64,000 nucleotides of DNA from Clostridium sp. AM49-4BH (GCF_003478335.1 NZ_QUFB01000003.1:49450-113449); one strand, 5' to 3'; counted from the first letter of the stretch, positions 30,733-40,433 are shown. A program made the numbers and translations. Notes: generated by a model from the sequence alone, not told the origin.

Positions 30733-33700
30733 TTAGCGGCTGAATTTTTTATAACCGCTTTTCTTTAATTTTTTCAGGTTCGCTCTTCGCACTGCTGCAG
30801 TTGAACCTTTTAATTTTATTTTGTGTTTACATCCTTTGTACGCATTTTTGGACACCTTTGTTAATTTTCCTTTTACAACAAATGTCTTGAGATTTTTCGC
30901 TTTTCGGAATGCATACTTTCCTATCTCTTTCACATTTTTTCCAAGAGTAACTTTGGAAGCCTTAATGCCCTGACACGCCTTCGTTCCAATTGCCGTAACA
31001 CGATATTGATATGCTCCAATCTTGATCTTATCTGGTATAACCAAAGCAGCCGCTTTTTTGTACTTTTTATTCAAACCGGACAACTTAACAGTTCCGGCTT
31101 TTTTCATTGTTGCCGCCTTAGTCACTTGATAAACTCCAATATTCTTATTGACCTTTGTTCCCCTTTTCGGGCTGTTCGGACGATCCGCTTTCGGCGTTTG
31201 CTGCGGAGCAGCTGTAGGTTTTACGGTTGGCTGCACGGACGGTGTCTGTGTCGGTTTAACATTTGGACGTTTCGTCGGCTGAACATCCGGTTCTTTTTGT
31301 GTATGTTTAGCGCCTAAGATACCAACCATATCTACTGCCAGTGTTCCATCTAATACCTCTACAGTTACTACATGCTTTCCATAAGCAAGATCTGTTACTG
31401 CAACTGTCATATTCATATTAGCTGATTTTTGTGTTTCTTGTTTCGCCTGCTGATTTCCGTCGACAGTCATCTGCACAGTACAGGTCTTTTTCATCTCTCC
31501 TAAGATTTCTAATCCTGTTCCGGTAAAAGTATACGTAAGAGTTGCTCCATTGTCCGTATTTTTGGACACACTTCGCTGATATACATACATTCCCTGACCG
31601 TTCGTGTGCAGCCATTTGTCATTGTATTCAAGTTTTGTGTTTTTCTGTGCGGACAGATCATATTGTTCCATATTATCTAACAATTCCGTACAATACGGTA
31701 CATAACCGTCCAGCTTTTTGACCTCCAGATTGTCAAACTGTGTATATACATTGGAACTTCCTAACGCTATTCGTCCTGCAGTGATAGGCTGTTCATCTGT
31801 ATAACTGCCAACCAGCGTATAATTGACATATGCGTTAATCGTATTGCCTTTTCCTTCCAGCGTGATCGTATTCCACTGATTTGCTCCTGCATCAAACTGT
31901 GTTTTGGCATCACAGGTACCGGTCACAACTTTTTTGGCTTTACGATACAACTCCCATTTACCATCCGGATATAATTTGAATGTGTAACCGCTTGCAGATG
32001 TAATATTATGAGAACCACCCATTTCTCGTATTGCTACAGCCGCATAATTTTTAACATCTTCCCGTTCAAATAAAACATCCACAGAGGCTTTGTAATTTGT
32101 CCAGCGAAAATCTCCAATCAAGGTTACCGGAGCACCGGAATTCCAGCTGCCGCCCACACCGGTCTCTGTAATATCTGTCTGCTGACGCAGTACATGTTCA
32201 CCAGACTGCGTCTTATATACTTCAAAGGCACCATTCATGGTATGCGTATAACGTGCCATTGCACCGGTATCACCACCACGAGACTGGATATAATCCTCCG
32301 TCTCACCGGTAAAACCACCTTTGCCATCAAGCACCGGAACCGTCTTCCCAGCATACTCAAAATCATCTGCATACAGATAATCACTTTCGACGTCCTGTTT
32401 ACTTCCGGTACGATCCGTATCCAATACCACTCTTTCACCTTCGACAGGAAGAGCCTTCATATGCTCTTCATCGTCTGCAACTTGCAGCGTAGTAACTGTC
32501 ACTGCAGAATATGGTTTAACCTTTACCGTATAGACTCCATTATCATCTGCTTTCGCTGTACCGATGCATTTCATATAATTTTCATTAAAAGCACCATCAT
32601 CTGCCGCACGTGTTTCCCATATTTCCAAATTCTGATCTTCAGCAAGCTTCATATTCTCAGTTTGGATCTTATATTCCATTGGATATTCACTATCATTAAC
32701 GATCATTGTCGAGAAATTGTCCTTGGCAGGAGATGCCAGTGTCATATAATTTTCTCCGCCGTTACGTCCATTTACCGGATTCGTTCCATCCGCAGTACAT
32801 TTACTTGCCTGCGGTACAGCACGCCAGATTCCCGCTGTATTATCCTCATTTTCCCAGCCGGTTACTGCAAATTTGCTTATATGTGCAAGCATGAGTAATC
32901 CGGCATCATAATGGATCCAGCCTGACCACGGATCACGCGCGCTCACTAATTCCTTGAAGGAAAACTGTGCTCCCTCATAAAATGATCCAATTGCCGGCTG
33001 ATAGATCACATGCGATCTTCTGGACTGTACAAAACCTTTGATAAATGTATTCGCCATTTCCAGTGCACTGCCGGTTCCTCCAAGACCTGTTCCCTCTGTC
33101 GTTGGATCTTTCACATTATTAGAAGGACGAAATGCTGAATTGGAAAATGTAGCCTGTGCCTCACTATTCCATACCTCTTTATCTTTGGTCTGTGCAAGCC
33201 ATTTCATTCCACCATTGGAATCATCCCATGGACTGTAATGGTATCCAACAACATCTACCGAATTATAAAAATCACTGTCCGATTTCATGGACTCCACAAC
33301 GCTATCAGACGCTGTTCCGGCTTCATCCGAAACAACTAATTTGATCTTATGATACAACGCAAGTGCTTTCTCATCCGGAATCGTTTCTTTGGTTTCTGCC
33401 GCGATCCATTTTGCAAACTTTTTGGTAAACGCTACATCGCTGTCCACATCCCATTTTTCATTGATATTTGGATTAATATAATCGACCATATAGCCGTACT
33501 TTTCATACGCGTCTAAAATTGTCTCTTTGTACCATTGATAAATCTTTTCATCTGTTTCTGCCCACACCGGAGCTTCCCAGCGCAATATACTCACTTTGAT
33601 TTTAGGATTGATCTTCTTAGCATCAGCAGCTAACTGCCATCCTGGATTACGCAACACATTTGCCTTCTCTTTTTCTGTTCTCTTTGTGCAAGATTCCGGT

Positions 33701-34095
33701 CCTGTTGATGTATTACGATCATTTCCCATTTCCAATTTTACATGATTCATGATTGGATAATTACCGCCAAACAAATACTGCATAAGCTCCGCATATGCCT
33801 TTGGCTGCTCTGCCTTATAATCCATTAGCAGATCACTGGTAGAATTACCGCTAAGCATGCCAAAGCCTTTATAGGTAAGACCATTCACATTATTTACGGC
33901 GATATCATTTCCATTCAAAACAACATTACCCATTTTCGTTTCAGGCTGTGAAACATCCTGCTTCTCCGTTTCAGACTTCGCAGCCGCATAAGCCTTCCGC
34001 GTCGATGTACTGATCGACTGCACCGGTAAGCCACTCATCGTAAGTGCACATGCCAAAACAATGGCACCTATTCGGTTTCCCCATTTTTTTCTCAT
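30733..34095 (-). CDS. Secreted GH59-like galactocerebrosidase/beta-galactosidase, modular
   Basis: The product has 1,120 residues with a signal peptide (KKWGNRIGAIVLACALTMSG) similar to that of the GH2 enzyme. The catalytic part (about 60-520) resembles GH59: YKGFGMLSGNSTSDLLMDY, MNHVKLEMGNDRNTSTGPES and ILRWEAPVWA correspond to conserved human GALC blocks. The likely acid/base is Glu213 in NINEKWD and the nucleophile Glu312 in VWNSEAQATF. A LamG-like beta sandwich (about 580-800), a further sugar-binding-like domain (about 800-935), a Pro/Thr linker and a basic BspA-type LRR_5 module (about 985-1110) follow. It is predicted to release galactose from beta-galactosides such as galactolipids. 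The natural substrate in this organism is unknown. It opens the glycosidase cluster. Confidence 0.78.
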   Translation of the reverse strand: MRKKWGNRIGAIVLACALTMSGLPVQSISTSTRKAYAAAKSETEKQDVSQPETKMGNVVLNGNDIAVNNVNGLTYKGFGMLSGNSTSDLLMDYKAEQPKAYAELMQYLFGGNYPIMNHVKLEMGNDRNTSTGPESCTKRTEKEKANVLRNPGWQLAADAKKINPKIKVSILRWEAPVWAETDEKIYQWYKETILDAYEKYGYMVDYINPNINEKWDVDSDVAFTKKFAKWIAAETKETIPDEKALALYHKIKLVVSDEAGTASDSVVESMKSDSDFYNSVDVVGYHYSPWDDSNGGMKWLAQTKDKEVWNSEAQATFSNSAFRPSNNVKDPTTEGTGLGGTGSALEMANTFIKGFVQSRRSHVIYQPAIGSFYEGAQFSFKELVSARDPWSGWIHYDAGLLMLAHISKFAVTGWENEDNTAGIWRAVPQASKCTADGTNPVNGRNGGENYMTLASPAKDNFSTMIVNDSEYPMEYKIQTENMKLAEDQNLEIWETRAADDGAFNENYMKCIGTAKADDNGVYTVKVKPYSAVTVTTLQVADDEEHMKALPVEGERVVLDTDRTGSKQDVESDYLYADDFEYAGKTVPVLDGKGGFTGETEDYIQSRGGDTGAMARYTHTMNGAFEVYKTQSGEHVLRQQTDITETGVGGSWNSGAPVTLIGDFRWTNYKASVDVLFEREDVKNYAAVAIREMGGSHNITSASGYTFKLYPDGKWELYRKAKKVVTGTCDAKTQFDAGANQWNTITLEGKGNTINAYVNYTLVGSYTDEQPITAGRIALGSSNVYTQFDNLEVKKLDGYVPYCTELLDNMEQYDLSAQKNTKLEYNDKWLHTNGQGMYVYQRSVSKNTDNGATLTYTFTGTGLEILGEMKKTCTVQMTVDGNQQAKQETQKSANMNMTVAVTDLAYGKHVVTVEVLDGTLAVDMVGILGAKHTQKEPDVQPTKRPNVKPTQTPSVQPTVKPTAAPQQTPKADRPNSPKRGTKVNKNIGVYQVTKAATMKKAGTVKLSGLNKKYKKAAALVIPDKIKIGAYQYRVTAIGTKACQGIKASKVTLGKNVKEIGKYAFRKAKNLKTFVVKGKLTKVSKNAYKGCKHKIKLKGSTAAVRRANLKKLKKSGYKKFSR

Positions 34096-34141
34096 ACCTT
34101 GCTCCTTCCGTATAAATTGTTATACTTACTACTCACAAGGT

Positions 34142-34171
34142 ATTATAATCGTCATCCTTAATTCTTTACAA
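34142..34171 (-). promoter_or_regulatory. Promoter of the galactosidase cluster
   Basis: The minus strand has TTGTAA (34166-34171), an 18-base spacer and TATAAT (34142-34147), about 45 bases before the GH59-like start codon and downstream of the AraC-type regulator gene. Confidence 0.5.
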
Positions 34172-34232
34172 TCTGAAATATTTTGCAAACCCTTAAAATA
34201 TTAGTACATAGGTGGTGCTTACTACATACTTT

Positions 34233-35048
34233 TTATCCTATGTGATTATGACTATTTCTGTATTCTCTCGGAGAGATCCCTTCGTATTTTTTGAATACAA
34301 TTCCAAAATAATTAGCATCCTTATACCCTACCCGTCTTCCGATCTGCGCAATCGGCGCATTGGTATCCAGTAATGCGACTTTTGCACTGCCGATACGTTT
34401 CCTTGCCAAATACTCCATTGGCCTCATGCCAATTTTATCATGGAATACTCGACAAAAATGCTGGGTAGATATCCCACAAACAGATGCCAACGTCTGCAAA
34501 CTAATATCATCTCTATAATTCTTTTCCATAAACACTATGGCATTATCAACCACTGTTCCTGTGCGATTTTCCTGTTGTACGATTAATAATTTATGCATAA
34601 GCAAAATGTATTGATAAACTAACATTGAGCAGTGTCCTGCACCATCTCCCGGTTCTCTTGCAGCAGCCGCAATCTGATCATAAAGCTTTTTGACTTCTGT
34701 AATATCATTGATCGTTTTTACAACATAACGTCCAAACCCTAAGCGTGCCATCATAGCATCCAAAGAATCTCCACGAAAGACCACCCAATATGTTGTCCAG
34801 TCACCATCGATCGGATAATATGTATGCGACTCACCGGAAGCTATATAAAAAATACTGCCTTTACCGGCTGTGTATTCCTTATCACCAACAATTATTTTTC
34901 CTTTGCCCGACATTGTAAATAATATTTGATGAGATATTAATCCTTCCTCGCGATGCGTGTGAAATTCCGGATCTGATATCCCTATCCCGGTCAAATAAAC
35001 CGGATAACATTCCTGTATTCCAATAACCGGGTAATTCGCATGAAACAT
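34233..35048 (-). CDS. AraC-family transcriptional regulator with cupin sensor
   Basis: The protein has 271 residues; the start ATG 35048 follows AGGAGAGGAGAAGG. The N-terminal half is an AraC-type cupin sensor (about 10-130, with GKGKIIVGDKEYTAGKGSIFYI and SGESHTYYPIDGDWTTYWVV). The C-terminal half has two helix-turn-helix motifs, DISLQTLASVCGISTQHFCR and GRRVGYKDANYFGIVFKKYE, with the conserved closing GISPREYR. It lies directly upstream of the GH59-binding protein-GH2 cluster on the same strand, separated by 137 bases with a promoter. The obvious hypothesis is that it activates that cluster in response to a galactoside or related sugar. Confidence 0.9.
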   Translation of the reverse strand: MFHANYPVIGIQECYPVYLTGIGISDPEFHTHREEGLISHQILFTMSGKGKIIVGDKEYTAGKGSIFYIASGESHTYYPIDGDWTTYWVVFRGDSLDAMMARLGFGRYVVKTINDITEVKKLYDQIAAAAREPGDGAGHCSMLVYQYILLMHKLLIVQQENRTGTVVDNAIVFMEKNYRDDISLQTLASVCGISTQHFCRVFHDKIGMRPMEYLARKRIGSAKVALLDTNAPIAQIGRRVGYKDANYFGIVFKKYEGISPREYRNSHNHIG

Positions 35049-35148
35049 AATAACCTTCTCCTCTCCTATTCATCTGCTTTCATCGTCATTTATTTTTCTC
35101 TGAGAGTTATCATTATTATACATGAATTAGTATATATTTGCACCGACA

Positions 35149-35227
35149 AAAAAATCCTATCTTCCCTTTTATCAGGCAATTATATGCCACCATTCTAATA
35201 CGAATGGAAAAGGAAAAATAGGATTTT
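35149..35227 (-). terminator. Terminator after pta
   Basis: AAAAATCCTAT and ATAGGATTTTT arms enclose about 57 bases that can fold further (CCTTTT / AAAAGG). A run of A on the low side supplies the T-tract on the minus strand. Confidence 0.6.
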
Positions 35228-35316
35228 TGATTTTAATTTATGATACACTACATTTTGTAATACGCTTTTTCAGCAAAACTCATGGATCATATAATACACA
35301 TAAAAGCTTGTTTAAA

Positions 35317-36324
35317 TTATGCTTCCTCACCATGATCGCTGTCAGCCAGCGCAGCTGTGATGATTGCCATCGAATATACCTCTGATGCATTGCAACCACG
35401 TGACAGATCATTAACCGGTGCATTCAGTCCAAGCAAAATCGGACCATACGCATCAAAATTACCCATACGCTGTGCAATCTTATAACCGATATTTCCGGCA
35501 CTGATATCTGGGAAAATAAAGGTATTCGCATGACCGGCTACTGTAGACTCCGGACACTTCGTGCGTGCCACACGAGGAGATACTGCTGCATCAAACTGAA
35601 GCTCTCCATCGATTGGGAGATCCGGATACTTCTCCTTGGTCTTCTGTGCTGCATTTCGCATCTTATCTACTGCCTCGCCCTTACCGGATCCGTGTGTGGA
35701 ATAGCTAAGGAATGCTATCTTAGGATCTACATCAAAGATACGGGCACATTTCGCTGTTTCTCCTGCGATCTCGACCAGATCGTCTTCCGTAGGATTAATA
35801 TTGATCGCACAATCGCCCATAGCAAGTACTTCATTATCACCGGTAGCACTTGGACGAACAAGAATAAAACAGGAAGAAACCAGATTATTTCCAGGTTTTG
35901 TCTTGATCAACTGCAAAGCAGGACGAACAGTATCTGCTGTTGAATATGTTGCACCACCAAGCAGTGCATCTGCAAATCCCATCTTTACCAACATTGTTCC
36001 AAAATAGTTAGCCTGCTTCAGTATTTCTCTTGCCTGATCCGGTGTGACACCTTTCTTCTTACGAAGCTCACAATATAACTCCACCATTTCATCTATCTTG
36101 TCAAACTTCTCCGGATCAATGATCTCTGCACCGCGAATGTTAAATCCACTTTCCTCTGCAGCGTCCGCAATACGTTTCTCATCACCAATCAAAATAGGGT
36201 GCAGGAAATAGCTTGCAAGTAATCGGGAAGATGCCTCCAAAATACGTGGATCTTCACCCTCTGTAAATACGATCTTCTTAGGATTCTTCTTTAAGATTCC
36301 TATTAACTGTCCAAAACCGAACAC
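35317..36324 (-). CDS. pta: Phosphate acetyltransferase
   Basis: This 335-residue enzyme converts acetyl-CoA and phosphate to acetyl phosphate and CoA, the first step of acetate formation with ATP yield. GTG 36324 is preferred as start (AATGGAG 8 bases upstream, MFGFGQLIGILKK); a GTG at 36351 has no ribosome site. Motifs of the PTA_PTB family: KIVFTEGEDPRI near the N-terminus, GMLVKMGFADALLGGATYST in the middle (with FGTMLV), and SPRVARTKCPESTVAGHANT and FIFPDISAGNIGYKIAQRMG towards the C-terminus. The short, single-domain length (about 330) is usual in Firmicutes. The partner acetate kinase gene is not next to it. A TTGACA at 36429-36434 with GACAAT 17 bases on is a possible promoter. Confidence 0.93.
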   Translation of the reverse strand: MFGFGQLIGILKKNPKKIVFTEGEDPRILEASSRLLASYFLHPILIGDEKRIADAAEESGFNIRGAEIIDPEKFDKIDEMVELYCELRKKKGVTPDQAREILKQANYFGTMLVKMGFADALLGGATYSTADTVRPALQLIKTKPGNNLVSSCFILVRPSATGDNEVLAMGDCAININPTEDDLVEIAGETAKCARIFDVDPKIAFLSYSTHGSGKGEAVDKMRNAAQKTKEKYPDLPIDGELQFDAAVSPRVARTKCPESTVAGHANTFIFPDISAGNIGYKIAQRMGNFDAYGPILLGLNAPVNDLSRGCNASEVYSMAIITAALADSDHGEEA

Positions 36325-36443
36325 ATCATCATCTCCATTCTTTCGTTTCACTTAATAATATTATAATGGGAGAATTTCTCATAACTCCTTAAATTCACCA
36401 AGCCCATTGTCTAACATTATGAGGGCGATGTCAAGGGATTTTC

Positions 36444-38735
36444 TCAAACAATTTTGATCTTTATTTGAGACTTTTTATTATTATACGTGTATACATAAAT
36501 ACGCACTGTCCCTCGTCTTTTTGCCTTGATTTTTCCGGTACTGTTTACCGTTGCTATCCTCTTATTGGATGACACAAAACGCAGTTTATAACTCGCACTC
36601 CCCTTGCTTAATATTGTCCTTGTCTGTAACGTTTTTCCTTTTTTTATTTTTGCCTTTTGAGCGGTAATCTTTATTTTCTTAGGCGCCTTTTTTACTGTGA
36701 CACGTATGGTCTTTTTCTTGCCGTCTACCGTCTGAATAACGATTTTGGCCGTCCCTCTTTTGCACCCTTTAACCACGCCATTATTCGTTACCTTGGCAAC
36801 CTTCGTATTTGAGCTGGTCCACTTAACTGCTGCCTGCACCGAACCGCCGGTAACAGTCACCGGAAGAGTGATCTTCTCACCTTTTCCGATCGTATATTTG
36901 GCTTTCGCCTTAATCTTGGTCTGATAACGGCCACCGGCATTTGGTGAAACCGTCCGTTTCGGTTGTTCTGTCGCATCCGAAGGTGCTGCTGTCGATGTCG
37001 GCGCACCTGACGTCGATGGTTTTGTTGTCGATATCGGTGTGCCTGACGTCGATGGTTTTGTTGGCGGCAGCACCACAGGTGCTACCGTAGGTGTTGCTGT
37101 AGGCGTTAGTGTTGCCACCGGTTCGTCAGCAGGGTTGCCAAATACTTTGATGCAGGCATTATTCAGATCATATTGCACACCATCTACAGATATCGCCGTA
37201 TTGTCATACCACTTAGCATCTTCCGCGAAATAAGTATAACTCTGTCCCGCTGAGGCACTATAACAGTGTCCATTCTGCGGATCATTTTGTCCCTCTAGCG
37301 GAACGCAGGCAGAATCATCCACGGTCGCATATGTAATAACCACCGAAAACTTCTCGCCATCTGCAACGCGAACCTCTTTCGGAATCTGTACCGTATGATA
37401 GCCTGTTTTGGCAAAGTTGCCACTCACACTCGCTTCTTTGATCTGCGTTCCGTTGGTTGGATCTTTCCCTGATACAGAACGATAAATATCTACTGTATAT
37501 GGCTGATCCTCCTTTACTGTATAAAAAGCAACTGCCTGTAACTGCTGTGATCCATCTGCTGTATACACATTGGCGGTCTTCACTTCTTCCGGCGAACGGA
37601 GCGAATTGTTCCAACCATTGCCATCATATTGAAAGATGGTCTGGTAGGTATCTGCCGAAACACCTTCAAATGTGTAATATTCACAAAGTGATGGATCATA
37701 ATAAGATACCCAGAAATACCCATTTTCATCTTTGGAGTAATTGGTACCATAGCTATTTGCGATCAGCCACGCCCCGGATTCCGGAGCATCCTTGCTGAAA
37801 TTATTAAAATCATCATCCCAGCCGACAATTGTGACACAATGATTTGCCTGATCAATCCCCATCATGTCGTAAGCATAACTGGCGTACACACCATTCGTCT
37901 CCTTGTAATAACGACTGGACAGATTCGGATTATAATACAACGCCACATCCATTGCCCCATGCGTCAATATTGCTTCCTTGATCTCATTTCTTGATGTGAT
38001 ATCGCTTGCCAGATATGGATCATAACATTCGGAGTCTGTCAACTGGATTAACGACTGTGTACGTAGCGAGGATGCCGCATTTTTCATGACAGATGCCATA
38101 TTAGAAGCCGTATCAAAGGGAGCCTCACTCTCTGCCACAGCCCCCCATTTGTTTGCTAAGACAGCCTGTGCAACATCTGCATTTCCACCTTTATTATAAC
38201 TTGCTCTATCAGAAACATAGTCACGCGACATATGATCACCATACAATGGACTGGTCGTATCATCCAGGGCATGATAGGCGTACCATGCCAAGTGATTTTC
38301 GGACAGATCCGCAGTATCTTTGGTTAAGATCCCCTTCATCAGACAATCAGATTCCAACGCTTTTAATGCTCCAAACGCCCAACAGGCACCTGTATCCTGC
38401 TGATTGCGAATTGGCGTTTCCTGCTCTGTTCCACGCGGATCATAGCTCGCTGGAAGTGCCATGGAGCGTTTATTCTTAGCCGCAGCAGACGATGTATACC
38501 TAGATAACGTATTGCCTGTATCATCCTGCAGCGAATAGGAAATATGGCCCGCCGTATTTTCCTTGTATACTTTATGATATAGCTCTGCTTGATTGGCTGA
38601 TTCGGTTATATCTGCTACAGAGCTCTGTGCGGTGTCAGCAGTCATCGCATCTGCCGCCTGGCGATCCCAATTCCCCACCCCCGGCACAGCAAGCGCAATT
38701 GCTACTAACACCGCAATTCTTTTTTTCTTTTTCAT
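36444..38735 (-). CDS. Secreted papain-like (C1 family) cysteine protease with BIG2 domains
   Basis: The product has 763 residues from ATG 38735 (GGAAGGTGG upstream), with a signal peptide. After a propeptide-like stretch, the C1 peptidase domain shows the active site Cys118 in QQDTGACWAFGALKALES, His299 in ANHCVTIVGWDD and Asn327 in LIANSYGTNYSKDENGYF. A beta domain with SVSGKDPTNGTQI and GEKFSVVITYAT follows (about 380-510), as in other clostridial surface C1 proteases. A Thr/Pro/Ser linker contains a near-repeat of TTKPSTSGAP (about 535-575). The C-terminus has one or two bacterial Ig-like (BIG2) modules (WTSSNTKVAKVTNNGVVKG; FVSSNKRIATVNSTGKIKA) and is strongly basic. It probably degrades proteins or peptides at the surface, feeding peptide uptake. 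Confidence 0.88.
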   Translation of the reverse strand: MKKKKRIAVLVAIALAVPGVGNWDRQAADAMTADTAQSSVADITESANQAELYHKVYKENTAGHISYSLQDDTGNTLSRYTSSAAAKNKRSMALPASYDPRGTEQETPIRNQQDTGACWAFGALKALESDCLMKGILTKDTADLSENHLAWYAYHALDDTTSPLYGDHMSRDYVSDRASYNKGGNADVAQAVLANKWGAVAESEAPFDTASNMASVMKNAASSLRTQSLIQLTDSECYDPYLASDITSRNEIKEAILTHGAMDVALYYNPNLSSRYYKETNGVYASYAYDMMGIDQANHCVTIVGWDDDFNNFSKDAPESGAWLIANSYGTNYSKDENGYFWVSYYDPSLCEYYTFEGVSADTYQTIFQYDGNGWNNSLRSPEEVKTANVYTADGSQQLQAVAFYTVKEDQPYTVDIYRSVSGKDPTNGTQIKEASVSGNFAKTGYHTVQIPKEVRVADGEKFSVVITYATVDDSACVPLEGQNDPQNGHCYSASAGQSYTYFAEDAKWYDNTAISVDGVQYDLNNACIKVFGNPADEPVATLTPTATPTVAPVVLPPTKPSTSGTPISTTKPSTSGAPTSTAAPSDATEQPKRTVSPNAGGRYQTKIKAKAKYTIGKGEKITLPVTVTGGSVQAAVKWTSSNTKVAKVTNNGVVKGCKRGTAKIVIQTVDGKKKTIRVTVKKAPKKIKITAQKAKIKKGKTLQTRTILSKGSASYKLRFVSSNKRIATVNSTGKIKAKRRGTVRIYVYTYNNKKSQIKIKIV

Positions 38736-38772
38736 ATGCCACCTTCCTTCCATTCTGCTCACATTCGTAATT

Positions 38773-38934
38773 TCATAATAATTGCGCATGATTTCTGCGC
38801 ATACCGGAGTTTCAAAGAAACTCCTAAGATGAGCACTGCGTGCTCGTTATATCATAATAATTGCGCATGATTTCTGCGCATACCGGAGTTTCGAAGAAAC
38901 TCCTAAGATGAGCACTGCGTGCTCATTATATCAT
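38773..38934. repeat. Two 79-base tandem repeats, each with three hairpins
   Basis: Unit 1 (38773-38851) and unit 2 (38852-38930) differ at only two positions, and TCAT of a third follows. Each holds three nested inverted repeats: TGCGCATGATTTCTGCGCA, GGAGTTTC-AAGAAACTCC and GAGCACTGCGTGCTC. They lie upstream of the C1 protease gene on its transcript side. The rest of 38935-39247 holds a partial MITE-like copy and the tRNA promoter. Confidence 0.88.
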
Positions 38935-39057
38935 GCAAACACGTAAACTATCCCTCAATACTTCTATTATAACATGAAAATCTGTTTAAATTATGTTTCT
39001 TCTCATTTTGGGACCCGTTTTGCATTCTTGTAACCATATTTATTTTACGTTTCTTGA

Positions 39058-39154
39058 TGGCAGGACTCAATATATAGCGGCTGCAAAATATAATTAGCCC
39101 ATCGACATGATAAGCAATATGTGATCGTGTGAGATATTGAGGTGTGGGAAGTTT
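39058..39154. repeat. Partial copy of the MITE-like repeat (right half)
   Basis: From AGCGGCTGCAAAATATA through GACATGATAAGCAATATGTG to GAGGTGTGGGAAGTTT, this matches the right half of the copy at 46618-46842. The left terminal repeat is missing. Confidence 0.7.
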
Positions 39155-39202
39155 GAATTTTTGGATTTTGAAAATATTTATTTGTTTTTTTGAAAAAAAG
39201 TG

Positions 39203-39231
39203 TTGACAAACGCAAATTAAAACACTATAAT
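39203..39231 (+). promoter_or_regulatory. Consensus promoter of the tRNA-Leu gene
   Basis: TTGACA (39203-39208), a 17-base spacer and TATAAT (39226-39231), both perfect, 16 bases before the tRNA. Confidence 0.9.
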
Positions 39232-39247
39232 AGTTTTTGTTCGTTAT

Positions 39248-39331
39248 GCGGAAGTGCTGGAATTGGCAGACAGGCTAGACTAAGGATCTAGTGTTGGCAA
39301 CGACGTGAGGGTTCAAGTCCCTTCTTCCGCA
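39248..39331 (+). tRNA. tRNA-Leu (anticodon AAG)
   Basis: The 84-base gene folds as a class II tRNA. The acceptor arms are GCGGAAG and CTTCCGC with discriminator A; CCA is not encoded. The anticodon stem CTAGA / TCTAG encloses the loop CTAAGGA, so the anticodon is AAG. There is a long variable arm, and the T arm contains GGTTCAAGTCC. The sequence is close to the common Firmicutes tRNA-Leu whose loop is CTTAGGA (anticodon UAG). An A at position 34 would normally be deaminated to inosine. It is a single-gene unit with its own consensus promoter and terminator. Confidence 0.93.
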
Positions 39332-39339
39332 TTAGATCA

Positions 39340-39371
39340 AAAGAGAAGTCATATATGACTTCTCTTTTTTT
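39340..39371 (+). terminator. Terminator of the tRNA-Leu gene
   Basis: AAGAGAAGTCAT and ATGACTTCTCTT form a perfect stem followed by TTTTTTT. Confidence 0.92.
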
Positions 39372-39447
39372 GGTATTGCAATTCTTACAGAGCAAAACGC
39401 TGGTTTTGCTCTGTTTTTAGGTATAGGAAAATGCTTTTTTATTCATC

Positions 39448-40407
39448 TTACAACCGGTACCCCAAGGCTCTCACTGCATCCAGATCACCTTCTACGGACG
39501 TTCCCATGACCGTCAGCAAATCTCCCGTGATCGCCGCATTGCAACCGGATTGAAAACACCGAAGACCTGTATCCTCCAGGTAATCTCTCCCCGCCGCCAG
39601 ACGTATCATCTGATTTGGTAAAATATACTTAAAAACACCAATAATGCGTCGAACTTCTTCTTCCGTTAATACCTTATTATGTCCCATCGGTGTGCCCTCT
39701 ACCGGGTCTAACAGATTGATTGGAACTGTGTCCGGTGCAATCTCGCGCAGTGTAAAGGCAAGATCCAGTCGATCCGCCATAGACTCTCCAATCCCAAAAA
39801 GGCCCCCACTGCATAAGGATAATCCAGCCTCTTTTGCTGCTTTCAGCGTCGCAATTTTGTCATCATACGTATGGCTTCCACATACTTTAGCAAAATGTGT
39901 ACGTGAAGTTTCCAGGTTATTATGGATCCGTACTACTCCCGCTTCCTTTAATCGCACAAACTGATCTTTATTCATCAATCCACCGGATACACAAGGTCGA
40001 AGAGCAGTGTCCTTTCGTATCACACGAACTGTTTCACACAAGGCATCTACTTCACGTTCGCTAAGATGATGCCCGGATGCCACCAAACAATAATGTCGGA
40101 TTCCCTGTGCGCTACGCTTTTGGGCATCCTCCATGATCTCTTCGGTTCCACGAAGCGGGTAACTCTTCACTGCCGCTTTAGAACAACTCGCCTGCGAACA
40201 AAATTTACAATCTTCGGAACATCGTCCCCCTTTTATGCTGATCACACTGCACATATCAAATTCGTCTTGCTGTCTTTCCTGACGGATACGGTCAGCCCCC
40301 TGTGCCAACTCTTCGATATCTATCTGCGTCAACCACTCTGCCTCTTGTCGATTAATCTCTTCACCTTGCAATACCTTATCTGTAAGGTGTTGTAACTTTG
40401 CGTCCAT
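39448..40407 (-). CDS. bioB: Biotin synthase BioB
   Basis: This 319-residue radical-SAM enzyme inserts sulfur into dethiobiotin, the last step of biotin synthesis. The start ATG 40407 follows AAGGAGG. The cluster-binding motif CSEDCKFC (Cys63, Cys67, Cys70) binds the 4Fe-4S/SAM centre. Further conserved blocks are HNLETSRTHFAKVC, SGGLFGIGESMADRLDLAF and NLLDPVEGTPMG, including ligands of the 2Fe-2S cluster. No bioA, bioD or bioF is adjacent, and the biotin transporter gene bioY is 5.6 kb away, so the cell may convert imported dethiobiotin or depend on genes elsewhere. Confidence 0.95.
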   Translation of the reverse strand: MDAKLQHLTDKVLQGEEINRQEAEWLTQIDIEELAQGADRIRQERQQDEFDMCSVISIKGGRCSEDCKFCSQASCSKAAVKSYPLRGTEEIMEDAQKRSAQGIRHYCLVASGHHLSEREVDALCETVRVIRKDTALRPCVSGGLMNKDQFVRLKEAGVVRIHNNLETSRTHFAKVCGSHTYDDKIATLKAAKEAGLSLCSGGLFGIGESMADRLDLAFTLREIAPDTVPINLLDPVEGTPMGHNKVLTEEEVRRIIGVFKYILPNQMIRLAAGRDYLEDTGLRCFQSGCNAAITGDLLTVMGTSVEGDLDAVRALGYRL

Positions 40408-40433
40408 GCTCTTTTGTATCCTCCTTAATAGTA

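Noticed and set aside
38773-38934. CRISPR array
   Set aside because: There are only two 79-base units, directly adjacent with no unique spacers, and no cas genes are in the window.
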